From: Oscarella lobularis
Lineage: Eukaryota > Porifera > Homoscleromorpha > Homosclerophorida > Oscarellidae
Length of the DNA stretch: 64,000 bases
Reading direction: 5' to 3'
NCBI RefSeq assembly: GCF_947507565.1
Contig: NC_089186.1
Span: forward strand, 930,001 to 994,000
A program made the translations under genes and the position numbers. The notes beneath the pieces are model-generated. The model was not told the DNA's origin, searched no databases, and was given only the letters and a program-made list of their open reading frames with translations. The first letter of the stretch is position 1; each line of letters starts with the position of its first letter. Below are positions 38,195 to 49,400 of the stretch, in pieces.

Positions 38195-39259
38195 TGCAAA
38201 AGCAGTCGTGATAAAGCAAGCTACCTGCTAGCTTTGGTAAATAGTAAATTTGTATACATATTGCTGCACGAGCCAGCCCAAGAGGACTGGCACTAACACG
38301 GTAAATTTTGTCAATTTTCAAAAATCTTTATTAATTAATATGGCTTATATACCCCTAGAGATCTATCAATATGGTTTTACACCAAACTTCCTCAATTGGT
38401 CCAACAGTAACTCCACCCCAAATTTAGTGCTGAGATTTTTTACCTCTTTCTTCGTTGTCTTTTGCAAGCCGTACTTTTTGCCGCCTCTCACGAGGTGTCA
38501 TTTTCTTTATTTTCACTGTGACCATATTACAGTATTAACTTTTCGCCGGGATATTTACCGGTATCTGTGTCGTTTCCCGGATACGAATACAGCATAAACG
38601 AAAGACGGCGACAAGAGTCGGCTGAAAACGACCCTATATAAGCAGCTATTGAAAGACGGCTAAGGATTCCCGAGAGTGAACGAGCTAGGAACGGTGAGAG
38701 GGATTCCTTTTGGGGAAACCAAGACAAGCGGCGTTTTTCGCCTCGTTACCTACTTTCTCTTGATAGGTATGTTCGTCTTTGACGGCGAAACGCTGTCTAC
38801 GCCATTCGAAGAGCGCACTGGCCTGCCAGCGCGCGACGCGTCTCGACGGGTCGTGTCCAGTTCGATTATGCCGTCCGAAGAGACCTAGACGTCAGAGGCT
38901 ATATAGGGGCTATACATGAAAACAATTCTTCAACTCTTACGATCGAGTGTTGGAGAATTGTACATACAAAGAAGGGCCATGCATATGAAAGCCGATGCTA
39001 AAACTTAGAGACATGACTGCGCCCTCGGTTGTTTTTGCTTCTGTTGCACCGTTGGTCTACGTAGGGGCGATTGTGATTGACAGACTACATGATCCGATTA
39101 TAAATTTAATTCGGGGATTTGACTGATATAGATGAAAATTCAAAGTCAAACGGTGACGGGGGAGGGGAAGAACCACGCTTGGGACTCTGATGTTCTCGGG
39201 CGCGCTGGTGTTCGGGGAAAGAGCAGCTAATGTAGTCTACCTTTGATACATGTAGAAGC
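38195..39259. other. Intergenic region without recognisable genes
   Basis: About 1.06 kb lie between the death-domain gene and a MITE. Only short, unconserved frames were found. A fragment near 39,200-39,219 (GGTGTTCGGGGAA end) resembles the terminal motif of the repeat element at 41,774-42,533, so it may be an old relic of that family. Nothing else could be supported. Confidence 0.5.
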
Positions 39260-39375
39260 TAGCCTCGCAAGCCAGACCCTACGAGCAGTGAGGCAAGACC
39301 GCGCCCACACACCTCGCGCGCTAGCTACCAAACGCGAACAGCCTCCTGCTCGTAAGGGTCTGGCTTGCGAGGCTA
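39260..39375. mobile_element. 116-bp MITE with ~35-bp TIRs and a 9-bp target duplication
   Basis: The element begins TAGCCTCGCAAGCCAGACCC and ends with the reverse complement apart from one gap. It is flanked on both sides by the identical 9-mer TGTAGAAGC (39,251-39,259 and 39,376-39,384). A related element with the same ends lies at 46,472-46,604. A 9-bp duplication is usual for Mutator-like elements (8-9 bp for Merlin), so one of those superfamilies is a likely source of the mobilising transposase. The element carries no coding capacity. Confidence 0.9.
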
Positions 39376-39384
39376 TGTAGAAGC

Positions 39385-40251
39385 TGACAACCCGTCAAAA
39401 TTTCCGAGCCCCGCCGGCTGCGGTTAGAATGGATAGCTATCCGGTCTATCCAAGAAAGGAAAGACGCCGAATTGAACTTCAGTTCCTTTCTGGTTTATCG
39501 TTTTCGCGATAGGTCCCAAATGAGATCGCGTCACAGAGAACTTGGGTCTTACGCGCGTTACCCGGATTTCTTGTGTATCTTTTGTTGATCTTGAAGATCC
39601 ACGCATGAGTTACCTTGCTGATGCAAGAATAGGAGCGGTCATGCAGCGCTTTTTTACTCTCGCATATACCTCCGTTTGAGACGCTCGATCAGCTGCCTAA
39701 GCTGTTTGTCCGATCTCCGTTGCACCATGATAGGTACGTCGGTCACCAATACTGCGCACTTACTGAGAGGTACGGGACAAATAACGTACTATATCACGCA
39801 CTCTTTGAGAGCCATCGGCACGTGCGAAGGATTAACAAAAAATTGCACCTATCGTGTTGCAAAATTCAGAGAGATCGGACGCCCGGTTTAGCCAGGAGAG
39901 CGTTCTCAGAAGTAGGCAATTAGCCCGTACATAGGAGTAAAAAAGGCGCTGGAACGAAGCTAAGACCTCTTTTTTTGTCCCCATTTTTTCATTAGCAAGG
40001 CAAGTAATGCGTGAACTCTAAGATCAGGTAATCATGTCATTCAAAAGCTTCGTGAAATGAGGGTTTCGCAGTTTTGCTATAACGCGCTTCAGGAGTGAGA
40101 ATCGTTTCTCCAGTGACGTCATGTGACGTCGCGTGCACCATTAAAGGGGCGTTGATAGCTGCCGTTAGACGAGATCGCGCCCTCTTAACGACGCGACGAG
40201 CCAGCTGTTAGTACATATGTATTCGTCGAATTAATTGCCACACGAAAAACG
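39385..40251. other. Intergenic region without recognisable genes
   Basis: Several short frames occur (for example 39,676-39,891), but none shows a recognisable domain or a splice pattern shared with the neighbouring genes. No CARD is visible upstream of the next ankyrin fragment, unlike in the two CARD-bearing copies. Confidence 0.45.
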
Positions 40252-40437
40252 TTGTTATTGCCTATTTGCTGTTGGAAGATGCAGAGAGGCAGACGAGGCA
40301 AACGGAACTCGAAAAGTATGCCGTCTGCGATCGAGCTATCGGCCGAGATAATCGAGAAGGGGAGTGACGATGAATTGGTAAGTTTTCTTTCTACGAAAAA
40401 ACGATGTCGGCGTAAACGGGTGTGCAGTATACTATAG
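40252..40437 (+). pseudogene. Orphaned first ankyrin-block exon of the third ankyrin-ROC-COR-death gene
   Basis: The segment with MPSAIELSAEIIEKGSDDEL then VSFLSTKK corresponds to the opening exon of the ankyrin block at 34,221 (SSAIERLATIIQKRNEDELK then SFLSTEKG). The sister exons splice at CAG|GTATGG. Here the end has mutated, and the frame reads on to a stop just after a weak GTGTGC site. Downstream, about 2 kb of repeat-rich DNA separates it from the next matching exon at about 42,541. It is probably a stranded exon. Confidence 0.6.
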
Positions 40438-40799
40438 TCGCGTTTTTCATCGCTGCACACTATTGTATTCTCCTTTTTGTTAGCACTACCACTAGATAAT
40501 GACGACTGTTTTGAAGTCGTCATGTGGCCCCGAACACCTCGTACGTACCTTTCCGCCTGTCCCTCCTCGCTATCCGTAGAGTAGAGAGTTCTAGAAAGAA
40601 CAGATCCCGTATTAGAGGGAATTTCCCTTACTACGTCACAATGGAATTGTTACATTACATTTCACTCATGGAGAGGCAACCTTCGTAAGTGGATTATCTC
40701 TAAATTTTACCCGCATAATTAACTTGTTTTAGGAGAACACGACGTGGAAATCGACGAGGACGCCGCCGAGGGGGCGGACAACCCCTCATGCGCGTCACC

Positions 40800-40918
40800 T
40801 ACGGTGGGATGACAGTATCCATCCCACCGTGGCAGGCACGCAGGACCGGGGTGATGAACACGGTCGAACGACATTTCGACCAAACTTTCAGGGCAAATCA
40901 CCCCGGTCCTGCGTGCCC
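40800..40918. repeat. Two inverted repeats (hairpins)
   Basis: ACGGTGGGATG at about 40,800 pairs with CATCCCACCGT ending at about 40,829. A 19-bp arm, GCACGCAGGACCGGGGTGA (about 40,836-40,854), pairs perfectly with TCACCCCGGTCCTGCGTGC (about 40,900-40,918) across a loop of about 45 nt. Both could be stem-loops in DNA or RNA. Confidence 0.8.
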
Positions 40919-41055
40919 ATCATACATGTACCACCCGTACAATCCGTGGTACACGTACAGACATTTCCGCCCGATAGTGGCGGAAACCCCTTTTCCTACT
41001 TCTCCTCATCCTCCTCCGCCGCCTCCTCCGCCTCCACCTCCACCTCCTATGATTT

Positions 41056-41262
41056 CGGCGGCGACGACGCCTGTGGCGGCGGCGACGGCGGCGACGACGG
41101 CAACGACGGCGACGACGGCAACGACGGCGACGGCGGCGACGGCAACGACGGCGACGGCGGCGACGGCGGCGACGGCGACGGCGGCGACGGCAACGACGGC
41201 GACGGCGACGGCGGCGACGGCGGCGACGGCGACGACGGCGACGATGGCAGTGACATCTGCCT
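41056..41262. repeat. GAC/GGC trinucleotide-rich microsatellite
   Basis: An imperfect run of GGC, GAC and GAT triplets extends over about 200 bp. Because the period is three, several frames on both strands stay open, giving artificial Gly/Asp, Ala/Thr and Ser/Pro repeats. These should not be taken as genes. Confidence 0.9.
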
Positions 41263-41854
41263 TCAGCGCGTCGTCGCCGACGACGGCAGTGACGTCTTCC
41301 CTCAGCGCAATTTGCTTGAGTGTACCGAAGGCGTCGCCTGCACAGGAAGAAAAAACTTCTAAGTAATAACTTGTCTGTTCGTCATTTGTCTGTTTTTTTT
41401 GTTGAAATAAGTGATACATACATATATAGATATAACTATATATATATATATGAAAAGTTTACATATTTGCGTTCATGTTAGCGTCACCCAGGCTGCACCA
41501 CGAGGAGGTCTGAACGCTTTGCAGCCCAAAAAATTTTTAGGGGCATCACATTATGCATGAGCCCCAAGGCCGTAGCCTAGATGCTGTTTCAAAAAAAGAA
41601 GCATCCCAAATTCTTACCACTACTCTTCAGCCGTTCTTGCTCTCGAGGGACCTGGTGCAGTCAATGTCATAAAGAACTTACTTGGGAATCGCTTGAGGAG
41701 AAGTCGCTCATTGTCTTCGCAATTGCAAATCCAAATGAATGAATGTACGTCTTATTGTTACGTCATTCCTTTATTCCCCGAACACCAGGGCCACATTGTA
41801 ATACGTCATTCATAGTCTACGTCATTCATATTACGTCATTTTCCCCGGCCCCTT

Positions 41855-42240
41855 CTCCGATCGCTTCGATCGATCGGACGATCGCTCGATGCGATCGATC
41901 GGCTTCGATCGATCTCCGCTTCGATCGATCGCTTCGATCGATCTCCGATCGATCGCTTCGCTCGATCGCTTCGATCGATCTCCGATCGATCGCTTCCGAT
42001 CGATCGATCGCTTCGATCGATCGCTTCGATCGATCTCCGATCGATCGCTTCGATCGATCGCTTCGATCGATCTCCGATCGATCGCTTCGCTCGATCGCTT
42101 CGATCGATCTCCGATCGATCGCTTCGATCGATCTCCGATCGATCGCTTCGATCGATCGCTTCGATCGATCGCTTCGCTCGATCGCTTCGATCGATCTCCG
42201 ATCGATCGCTTCCGATCGATCGATCTCCGATCGATCTCTA
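41855..42240. repeat. GATC-rich satellite (CGATCGATCGCTT / CGATCGATCTC units)
   Basis: Nearly 390 bp consist of alternating units CGATCGATCGCTT and CGATCGATCTC, with a few irregular spacers. GATC occurs dozens of times. The unit is partly self-complementary, so both strands give Asp-Arg-Ser-type frames of similar length. It lies inside the TIR-like pair at 41,774-41,791 and 42,516-42,533, so it may be the core of a non-autonomous element. Confidence 0.92.
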
Positions 42241-42483
42241 CCATGTACCAAGCGCCCACTGTTTTACTAAGTCAGTCATAGATTTTTCGCAGTGTGCGAT
42301 AACGATCCGGGGTTACTCTACTGTGAGGTCACTTTTTGGTGGAGAGTATGACATCACAATGACTGTGATGTCATAAAGGCACCTGTGTGTGTGATTGGCC
42401 TATGTGCGATTGTGACGTCAGGGTATACCGACAGACAGACAAACACTTTGAGATTTTGGCCGATCACGTTTGAGAGCCCCTCC

Positions 42484-42524
42484 CACCAGGGCGCGCGCGG
42501 GCGAAGCCCGCGCGCGCCCTGGTG
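42484..42524. repeat. Perfect 19-bp stem with GAA loop
   Basis: CACCAGGGCGCGCGCGGGC (42,484-42,502) is followed by GAA and then by its exact reverse complement (42,506-42,524). The outer sequence continues into TTCGGGGAA. The hairpin forms the right subterminal end of the GATC-rich element. Confidence 0.92.
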
Positions 42525-42540
42525 TTCGGGGAATAAATTA

Positions 42541-45500
42541 TGGTGCCCTAACTGGTCATTTCACGATGTGGCGGCAGGACAGTTTGAGTCGGCGGTGGAA
42601 GCCGACCAATGGCTCTACTGTGCGCCTCTGCAAGATATTGAAAAGCCAATAGGGGTATCAATACGTTTCGAAGTAGTTAAGAAATCTATGCGTGGATGCA
42701 GATTTTTCGACAACGCCCACTTCACTGTGCGTGTCAGGGAGGAAAAATTTTTGGGGTTAAATGGCTTGTCCTTCACGGTGCCAATGTCAACGCAAAAGAC
42801 AACGTATGACTTGGAATTTATTTTACATTTTTGCACTCATCATGCACTCAATTTTAGAGAGGATATACGCCATACTCTTATGCCTGTGGAAGTTCCTTTG
42901 ACAGAATGCGAAAAATGATTTTTCTTGAAGAACATGGAATCTTTTTGTTACCATCTGATATTGTAATAGAATTGGTATTAACGCTCTGGCAACAGTGACT
43001 TTTGACATTTAGGTTGAGGCAGCTTCCAGTCAATTTTCGTCATCTGAAAAAGCGGATGAAGTTTTTCATCATCTTGTCAACGAAAAGGGAATGAGCATCA
43101 ATGCAATGAATAGGGTGAGATATGATGTATAGTTCTATGATTTGCTACATGTGAAATATTCGTGATAGAATGGAGAAACTCCCCTGCATCAAGCCTGCCA
43201 GAGGGGAAGCCTTTTTGGAGTGAAATGGCTCGTGGAGCACAACGCGGAAATTAATAGCGTTGAAGAGGTTACAAGTTTTCAAATGAGATGCTTTCATTCT
43301 TATTTCATTTTTAGTTTGGCAAAACGCCTTTAATGTTGGCGTGTCGAAGTTCAACTGATCGTTTATTGAAGATCCGCTACTTGGATCAAAACGGAGGTAA
43401 CTTTCAAGCGAAAGATCTTTGGGTGAGATGGTTTATTTGCTACGAAAGTCAATGAAGAAACCGTCATATTTTTATTTTAGGGAGGAAATACGGCTTTGTT
43501 TTATGCCGCCGAACCCTGGAAGTGCGAAGATGACGAAGTGAAAGTTGTTCTTCAATATCTTGTCATTGAGAAAGGCCTTGATATCAATTATGCTAATATG
43601 GTCACATTCTTACAATCTTCCACAAATTCGTTTGAAAATTCTATCTTTAGTGGGGAATGACACCTTTATTGTACGCATGTAATTCACCATTTTGTTCTCC
43701 TTCTGTTGTTGCCATTCAGCAACTAATTGATTTAGAGGCTGATCTTTCCGCCACAGATAACGTTAGTCTTCTCATTCATCGCTCGTTTTCTAGTCAAATT
43801 TTTGTAGAAAAAACGAAATGCCTTGCACATTGCTGCACATAATTCAAAGGCAGTCACGTCAATTATTGATCTATTGATTGAAAAGGGAGTTGACGTCACT
43901 TCTCAAGACCAGGTGACGCGTTTTCAATCTGTATTTATTGAAGAAAATTTATAAACGTGAAGTTCAGTACGGAAACACGCCTCATCAGGTTGCATCAAAT
44001 GGCGAAATCAGAGCGCTTCTTCGACAGCATTACGTACGAAATTATTTTGATCTAGTTCTCATATATAATTAGCGTAATAGGACGCCGCCCGATTTTCCGT
44101 TCTTCAACGAGAAATGGTTCGGCCGGATTCGATTAAACTGTGCGTAATTGGCGACGAAAGGGCGGGGAAAACGACGTACGTCAATTCTCTTCTTCGACTC
44201 AATCAACCTCCACCCAAGGACGAAGATCGTACACCGGGCGTTGAAATTCACAATTGTGAAATTGAGGGAGTTGGCAAAGGATCGACGTGGGACTTTGGTG
44301 CCCAGCCGGCATTCCACAGTGCTCACGGTCTCTTCTTTCAAAAGTCCAATACTATGTTCCTACTTATTCTTCCTATTCGAGAGGGAGAACAGATGACGTC
44401 AGAATCGGTTCTTCGTCTTCTAGAAAGAGGGCGATTCTGGTGTGCGTTCTCAAAGGCAGCACTGCGTACACTTCCGCCTCACTCGACGTCACTCATTCGC
44501 CTCCTCGTGATTTTCAATCTGATTGGCTTCAATGAGAAAATGGCAATCGATCTGAGCATCAAGACCGACGAAGTCGTCCGAATTCTTCGAAACGAATTTG
44601 AAGATGCGTTTAAAATTTCTCGCGTGATCAAAATGGATTGCAGTAAGAGCCAATCAGAGGACATGAATGGCTGCCGAGAAATACTGAAACAAATTCGAGA
44701 AGAAATGCTTGAGGTAATGATTACTCTTATTGAAATTGACGCCAACATTTATCTTTTTGCAGGAAGCAGATGATGTTCCCAAACTCTGCTACGGCATTGA
44801 GAAGCATCTTTCTTTTCCTGACGAAAAGAGAAAGAGTCCATTGGCCTATTTCCTGACGGCTGACGAATTTGAGAAGTGGATCGCTGAAGAAGTAGGCATC
44901 ACTTTGAGTGAGGACGAGAAAAACGTGGCCTTTGAATATCTTGATTCTTCCGGAATAGTGAGCAATTGTTATCTATCTATGTTATTGGGTAAGTTTAATC
45001 TTTATATAGATTATTAATCTGGGTGGTCGAATTTGTGTTCGACCCGTCTGGCTTTGTCACAACGTCATTGGTCCTCTTCTCGCTCCACGCAATTTCCCAT
45101 TTGTCATGCCTCGTGAAAACCCCGACCGCGCGTCCAAGAAAGAGATCGAATCAACTCTGAGGGCTTTCGAAAATTATCTCAGGCATAAAGGCACGCCGTC
45201 TCCGTTTGTTGTCTCAGCCGACGAAGCAATTGACGTTCTTCGCTACCTCGAACTGTGCTATCCATTCGAAGGCAAGCCTGGAGTGTATCGGATTCCCGCT
45301 CTCCTCAACGATTTAATTCCGGACGGCATGTGGGTTAAAGATTCGACGTTGGACATGTATCGTGGTCAACGATATGAATGTGATAAGTCGGTTGACATCA
45401 TCTCGCCGTCGTCCTTCGTCATTCTACAATGTCGTTGCTCTCATCTGAAGGACACGCGCCACGACGTTTGGAAGGACGGTATCAAATTAGTGAGGATCTT

Positions 45501-46215
45501 CGGTAATAAAATAATCGAGTGTCTCATCCAATTGGGAATAAAGAAGGGACGTCATTGCATTGACGTCATTCTTCGTTGGTCAAACAAAGTCGAATGCAAA
45601 GCCGAGGCGAAGAAATTCTTCAACGAGCTAAAATCAATGATCGCTCAAGCGTGTGACGAAAGAAGTCCGGGCGTTATTCTCAATTGGTTCTATTTAGACA
45701 GTTCTCATCTTCAGCACCTCAATGAAGATCCTGCTGTTTATTCGTCATGTGAAGTTGATCAGAAAGTCCATGAAAAGGCTCTCGATTACCTCCTGTTTTC
45801 TACTCGCCCTGAAAGACATCATCGTGCTTCTGTTAGAGATTTGGTTATCATTTCCGGTTTCACTTCAGGTACTCTATGCCTTCTGTTGACCTTTTTCTTA
45901 TAAATATAATTGTCTTTTAGACTCTTTTCCCGCCGATGATGCTCCCGTGTCAGATCATTTGATTCGAGCCTGCGCTCTCCTCAACGGATCCTTATGGGAG
46001 AATCTTGGAGCCTGTCTTATCAGCTCAGACGATCTTCAATACATTCTTGAGAACTTTGGTCACAACATCGCTCGCATGATCGAAGTGTTGAAATTGTGGA
46101 ACAGAACAAAATCACCTACAGTGGGTCAGCTTCTAGGATGGTTTGGGGAGTTTGAAGTAAGCCGAAGAGCAATTACGTCGAAATATGAATCACTGTGTAC
46201 ATGTGGCCGAAGATA
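42541..46215 (+). CDS. Ankyrin-ROC-COR-death protein, second tandem copy (no CARD seen)
   Basis: Ankyrin exons run from 42,541 to about 44,030; examples are RPLHCACQGGKIFGVKWLV near 42,715 and TPLHQACQRGSLFGVKWLVE near 43,175. The ROC exon (about 44,083-44,713) has P-loop GDERAGKT and switch II WDFGAQ. COR exons (44,763-44,959 and 45,010-45,870) carry the family signatures IINLGGRICVRP and VDIISPSSFVILQCRC. The death-domain exon (45,920-46,215) has SPTVGQLLGWFGEF. Overall identity to the 34,221-38,194 block is high. The 5' exon lies 2 kb upstream, cut off by the repeat insertion, so the true start is unknown. The NKxD (G4) position reads NLIG. The gene is probably transcribed if a new start exists; its role would be as a death-fold signalling scaffold. 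Confidence 0.75.
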
Positions 46216-46445
46216 ATTGTTGGTGGTTGGTTGGTGCGAACTGATTTTATAGCTAGTACAAAGAAATATACAGAGTTGTGCACGTAAGTACTTACGGTTG
46301 TATTTTGGTTTTGCGATTTCTAATACCTTAGTCAATTCGCTGGCTTATGTTATGCAATCTTTTATTTTTTATTGTTCTCGTGAGCTCGCGTGATTCGCCG
46401 TAAACATCAAGTGCATCTACACTGCGCAGTCTCGAGACATACGCC

Positions 46446-49400
46446 ATGGCAGATCCTAGATGGGCTCGTCTTAGCCTCGCAAGCCAGGCCCTACGCGCGT
46501 GACCTGGTGGGCGTAACCACCGCTCACGTCGCGTAGGCCCTACGCGACGTGAGCGGTGGTTACGCCCACCATGTCACGCGCGTAGGGCCTGGCTTGCGAG
46601 GCTAGGCTCGTCTCATTCGAATCACAGACGAAATTGTTCCTCTTCTCGTCAACGCTCTTGACGGAGGAACTCTTCTCGACAATCTCGTCTCGCGTGGGTG
46701 CATTTCCCAAGCTCAGTACGAGAGTAGTCGTCGAAACTCGCAGGATCTTCGGAAATCACCGGAAGATGTTGCTCGCGACTTGCTTACTGTTTTGAGGTCA
46801 AGTCCGCCTTCTAGCTTCGATTCGTTTTTTGCAGTCCTGCAGCTCGACGAAGGCCGAAAGGCTTTATTTGACGTGATCGTTTCTGCTATGAGCGTGGCTC
46901 AAGCTCATGCAGAATCACCACTTCCCGAAAATACTTCGGACGAACTTCTAGTATCGCGAAAGCATGCTCATAGTGCCTTGAACGAAGAAGACTCCTCTGG
47001 CCCTCTGAAAAGTTCCAAAACTGATTTTCCAGAAATGGCATTCATTTTCGTTCATGAGGAGCTCAAAGACGAATGGGAACCTAATGGTGAATGTTTTGTT
47101 GCCATTATTGAATCCTACTGTACTGAAGTCGTCTCAGCTGCTGGATTTCCTGAAAGAAAAATTAAAGTTAAGTGTGACTACGTATCAAGAATGACTATCG
47201 TTCAGAAAAGGAAGTTGGATAAAAGGAAGTCAAATTGCTACATAGACAAAGAAAAATGCCTTCTTCGAATTTGCCTTCCAGAGACAACACCAGAAGTCTT
47301 CAAAAAGTGTCAGGAACAGCTTCTTCGAAAAATGTCTGGTGTATTGGATATTGCAGAGGATAATATTGAGATCACACCCGGAAGTTGTCTTGTGGATCTG
47401 ACTGTTACTGGAAAAATATTCATCAATTTTGTGTGCGGTTTGCACGCTAGCAATTTAGCTTATCTCTTAGCCTTTGATTCTCTGGCAAGAATTCAATTTG
47501 GCTCTTTTCCATCTGTTGCTGTTGTCACTTTTCTTCGTTTTGGACGAATCCAATCGGTGTCTGTTCCTAAAAAAGTATGATTAATTAAACCGAAACGTGA
47601 GAGTGAACGTAGCCTTATATATGTTTTCTGTGCAGAACCATTGTTATTGGCCATCCAGAATTGCTTCTATTGTTGATAACGCTGAGCATTTCTTAACGTA
47701 TGTGCAAGAAAAACTAATGAATGCAACTAATAAAAGAAGTATGATACTCTAAAAATTATAGTGTTCTAGTTATATTCTGGCTTTTTATTCATAAAGTCAA
47801 TGTCGTTGAGCGATGTGATAAAGAACACAGCTTCAGATCCTTAGTAACCAAGACCGAGCAGTTAGAATTGCAAGTATGCTATACGTTTTGACAATAATTT
47901 AAATAATAATATTTATTAAGCGATTTTCTGGCCGTTTTATTTACGAAGTTAACGACATTGAGCAATGCGATAGACAAGCAGTCACCTCCTTGGCAAACAA
48001 AACAAAGCTGCTGGATTTGCAAGTAGGCTATAAATGCGGGAGAATAATTCAGGCAGACAATTTAAAGTTAGATTCGTCAATTGAAAAGCAGATATGCAGC
48101 AATAAAGAAGCTGTTTGATACTGTTAAAGAACAACAAATGGTAAACTGCTCAGTTAGAAGTAGCTCAAAACATATATCGAAACTGATGTAGGGTTTGAAA
48201 ATCAAGAATGCAACCATAAAGAAGCTTATTGATACCGTTGAAGAGACACAGAAGGTGTGCTGATCTCCAGTCTACGCAACGCGTTCCTAGAACTAAATAT
48301 AATCGCCCAGTTTGAACGACCCGTCTCCTAAACACGCTTTTTTTGACCTAATTGTTGGCCTCTAGAGACCAAAACGATCGTTGGCTGTGCGTGTTGCAAT
48401 TGAACGGTTGAGGGCAAAGATCAAGGAAGGTAAGCGTTATGAACTGGAGAGATTCCTTTCGACAGAAAAAGGATTTCGACTTGAGCAGGTGTGAAGTCGT
48501 TTCTTCGTCGCTGCACGCTAATGTATTCTTTTTCGTGTCGTTTAGTTCCAGCCCGGCTTGTCTCCCGTTCACTACGTGGCGAAAAGACATTTCGAGACCC
48601 CGAAGGAAGCCGACGAGTGGCTCAGCTCGTGTCTGGAAGATAATCAAAGCGCTATTGACGAACCAGAAGGGGTGGGTATACGATAGTGATAAATGAATCG
48701 ATAAATGGATGACTTGTTGCCAGCTAAAAGGATTGCGTCCAATTCACTTTGCGTGCAAGTGGGGAAACATTTTTGGCCTTAAGTGGCTTGTCAGACACCG
48801 TGCTACTGTCAACGTAAAGGACTACGTATGATCTGGAATAGATGTTGCACATCAGTGCTGATCACTTTTGTTTAGGATGGAGTTACGCCGTATTCTTATG
48901 CCTGTGCAAGTTCCGTTGACAGACTGAGAAAAATGCTTATTCTGGAAGAAAATGGCTACCTCTTGTTACCACGGGATATTGTAACAGAGTTCGTATCAAC
49001 GCTCTGACAATAGAAAGATCGACTCTTTAATAGATATGGGCAGCTTTGAATCAATTTTCGTCATCGGAAGATGCTGACGAGGTTTTCAATCATCTAGTCA
49101 ATAAAAAGAAATTGAACGTTAACATTGTTCATAAGGAGGTGCTGAATATACGTATATATAATTTGCCTTTGCTTCTTGTGTGAAAGGCCTCTGTCAATGA
49201 TAGTATAAGAACACTCCTCTTCATCGGGCCTGCTCTGGTGGCAGCATATTTGTTGTGAAATGGCTCGTGGAGCATAACGCTGCTATTAATCTTGTCAATT
49301 GGGTTAGAGGAGTTAACTTGCCATACTTTTTTATATATGATGTTCTATGTTCTTCTTCAGAAGGGTCGAACGCCTTTTATGTTGGCATGTGGAAGCTGCA

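Larger units (their letters stand above)
40490..42540. repeat. Repeat-rich insertion splitting the third ankyrin-ROC-COR-death gene
   Basis: Sister genes have about 70 bp between the two exons that flank this block, so about 2 kb looks inserted. It contains palindromes, a GAC/GGC-rich microsatellite, a GATC-rich satellite and TIR-like ends. One such end is TTCCCCGAACACCAGGGC at 41,774-41,791, with its reverse complement at 42,516-42,533. Another CCCCGAACACC occurs at 40,527. A frame at 40,788-41,366 encodes a short unique stretch (about 75 residues) followed by poly-Pro and Ala/Thr-rich low complexity; its status as a gene is doubtful. No transposase was recognised. Confidence 0.7.

Noticed and set aside
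41006-41419. Long Ala/Val, Ser/Pro and Gly/Asp frames on both strands
   Set aside because: They are produced by the GAC/GGC triplet run, which keeps frames open irrespective of coding; none shows a domain.
41743-42281. Four overlapping frames of 130-175 residues rich in Asp-Arg-Ser-Ile
   Set aside because: They arise from the GATC satellite read on both strands; no start context or conservation.
40252-46215. Third ankyrin-ROC-COR-death gene as a single continuous model from 40,252
   Set aside because: The first exon has lost its donor and 2 kb of repeats intervene, so the main model was started at 42,541.
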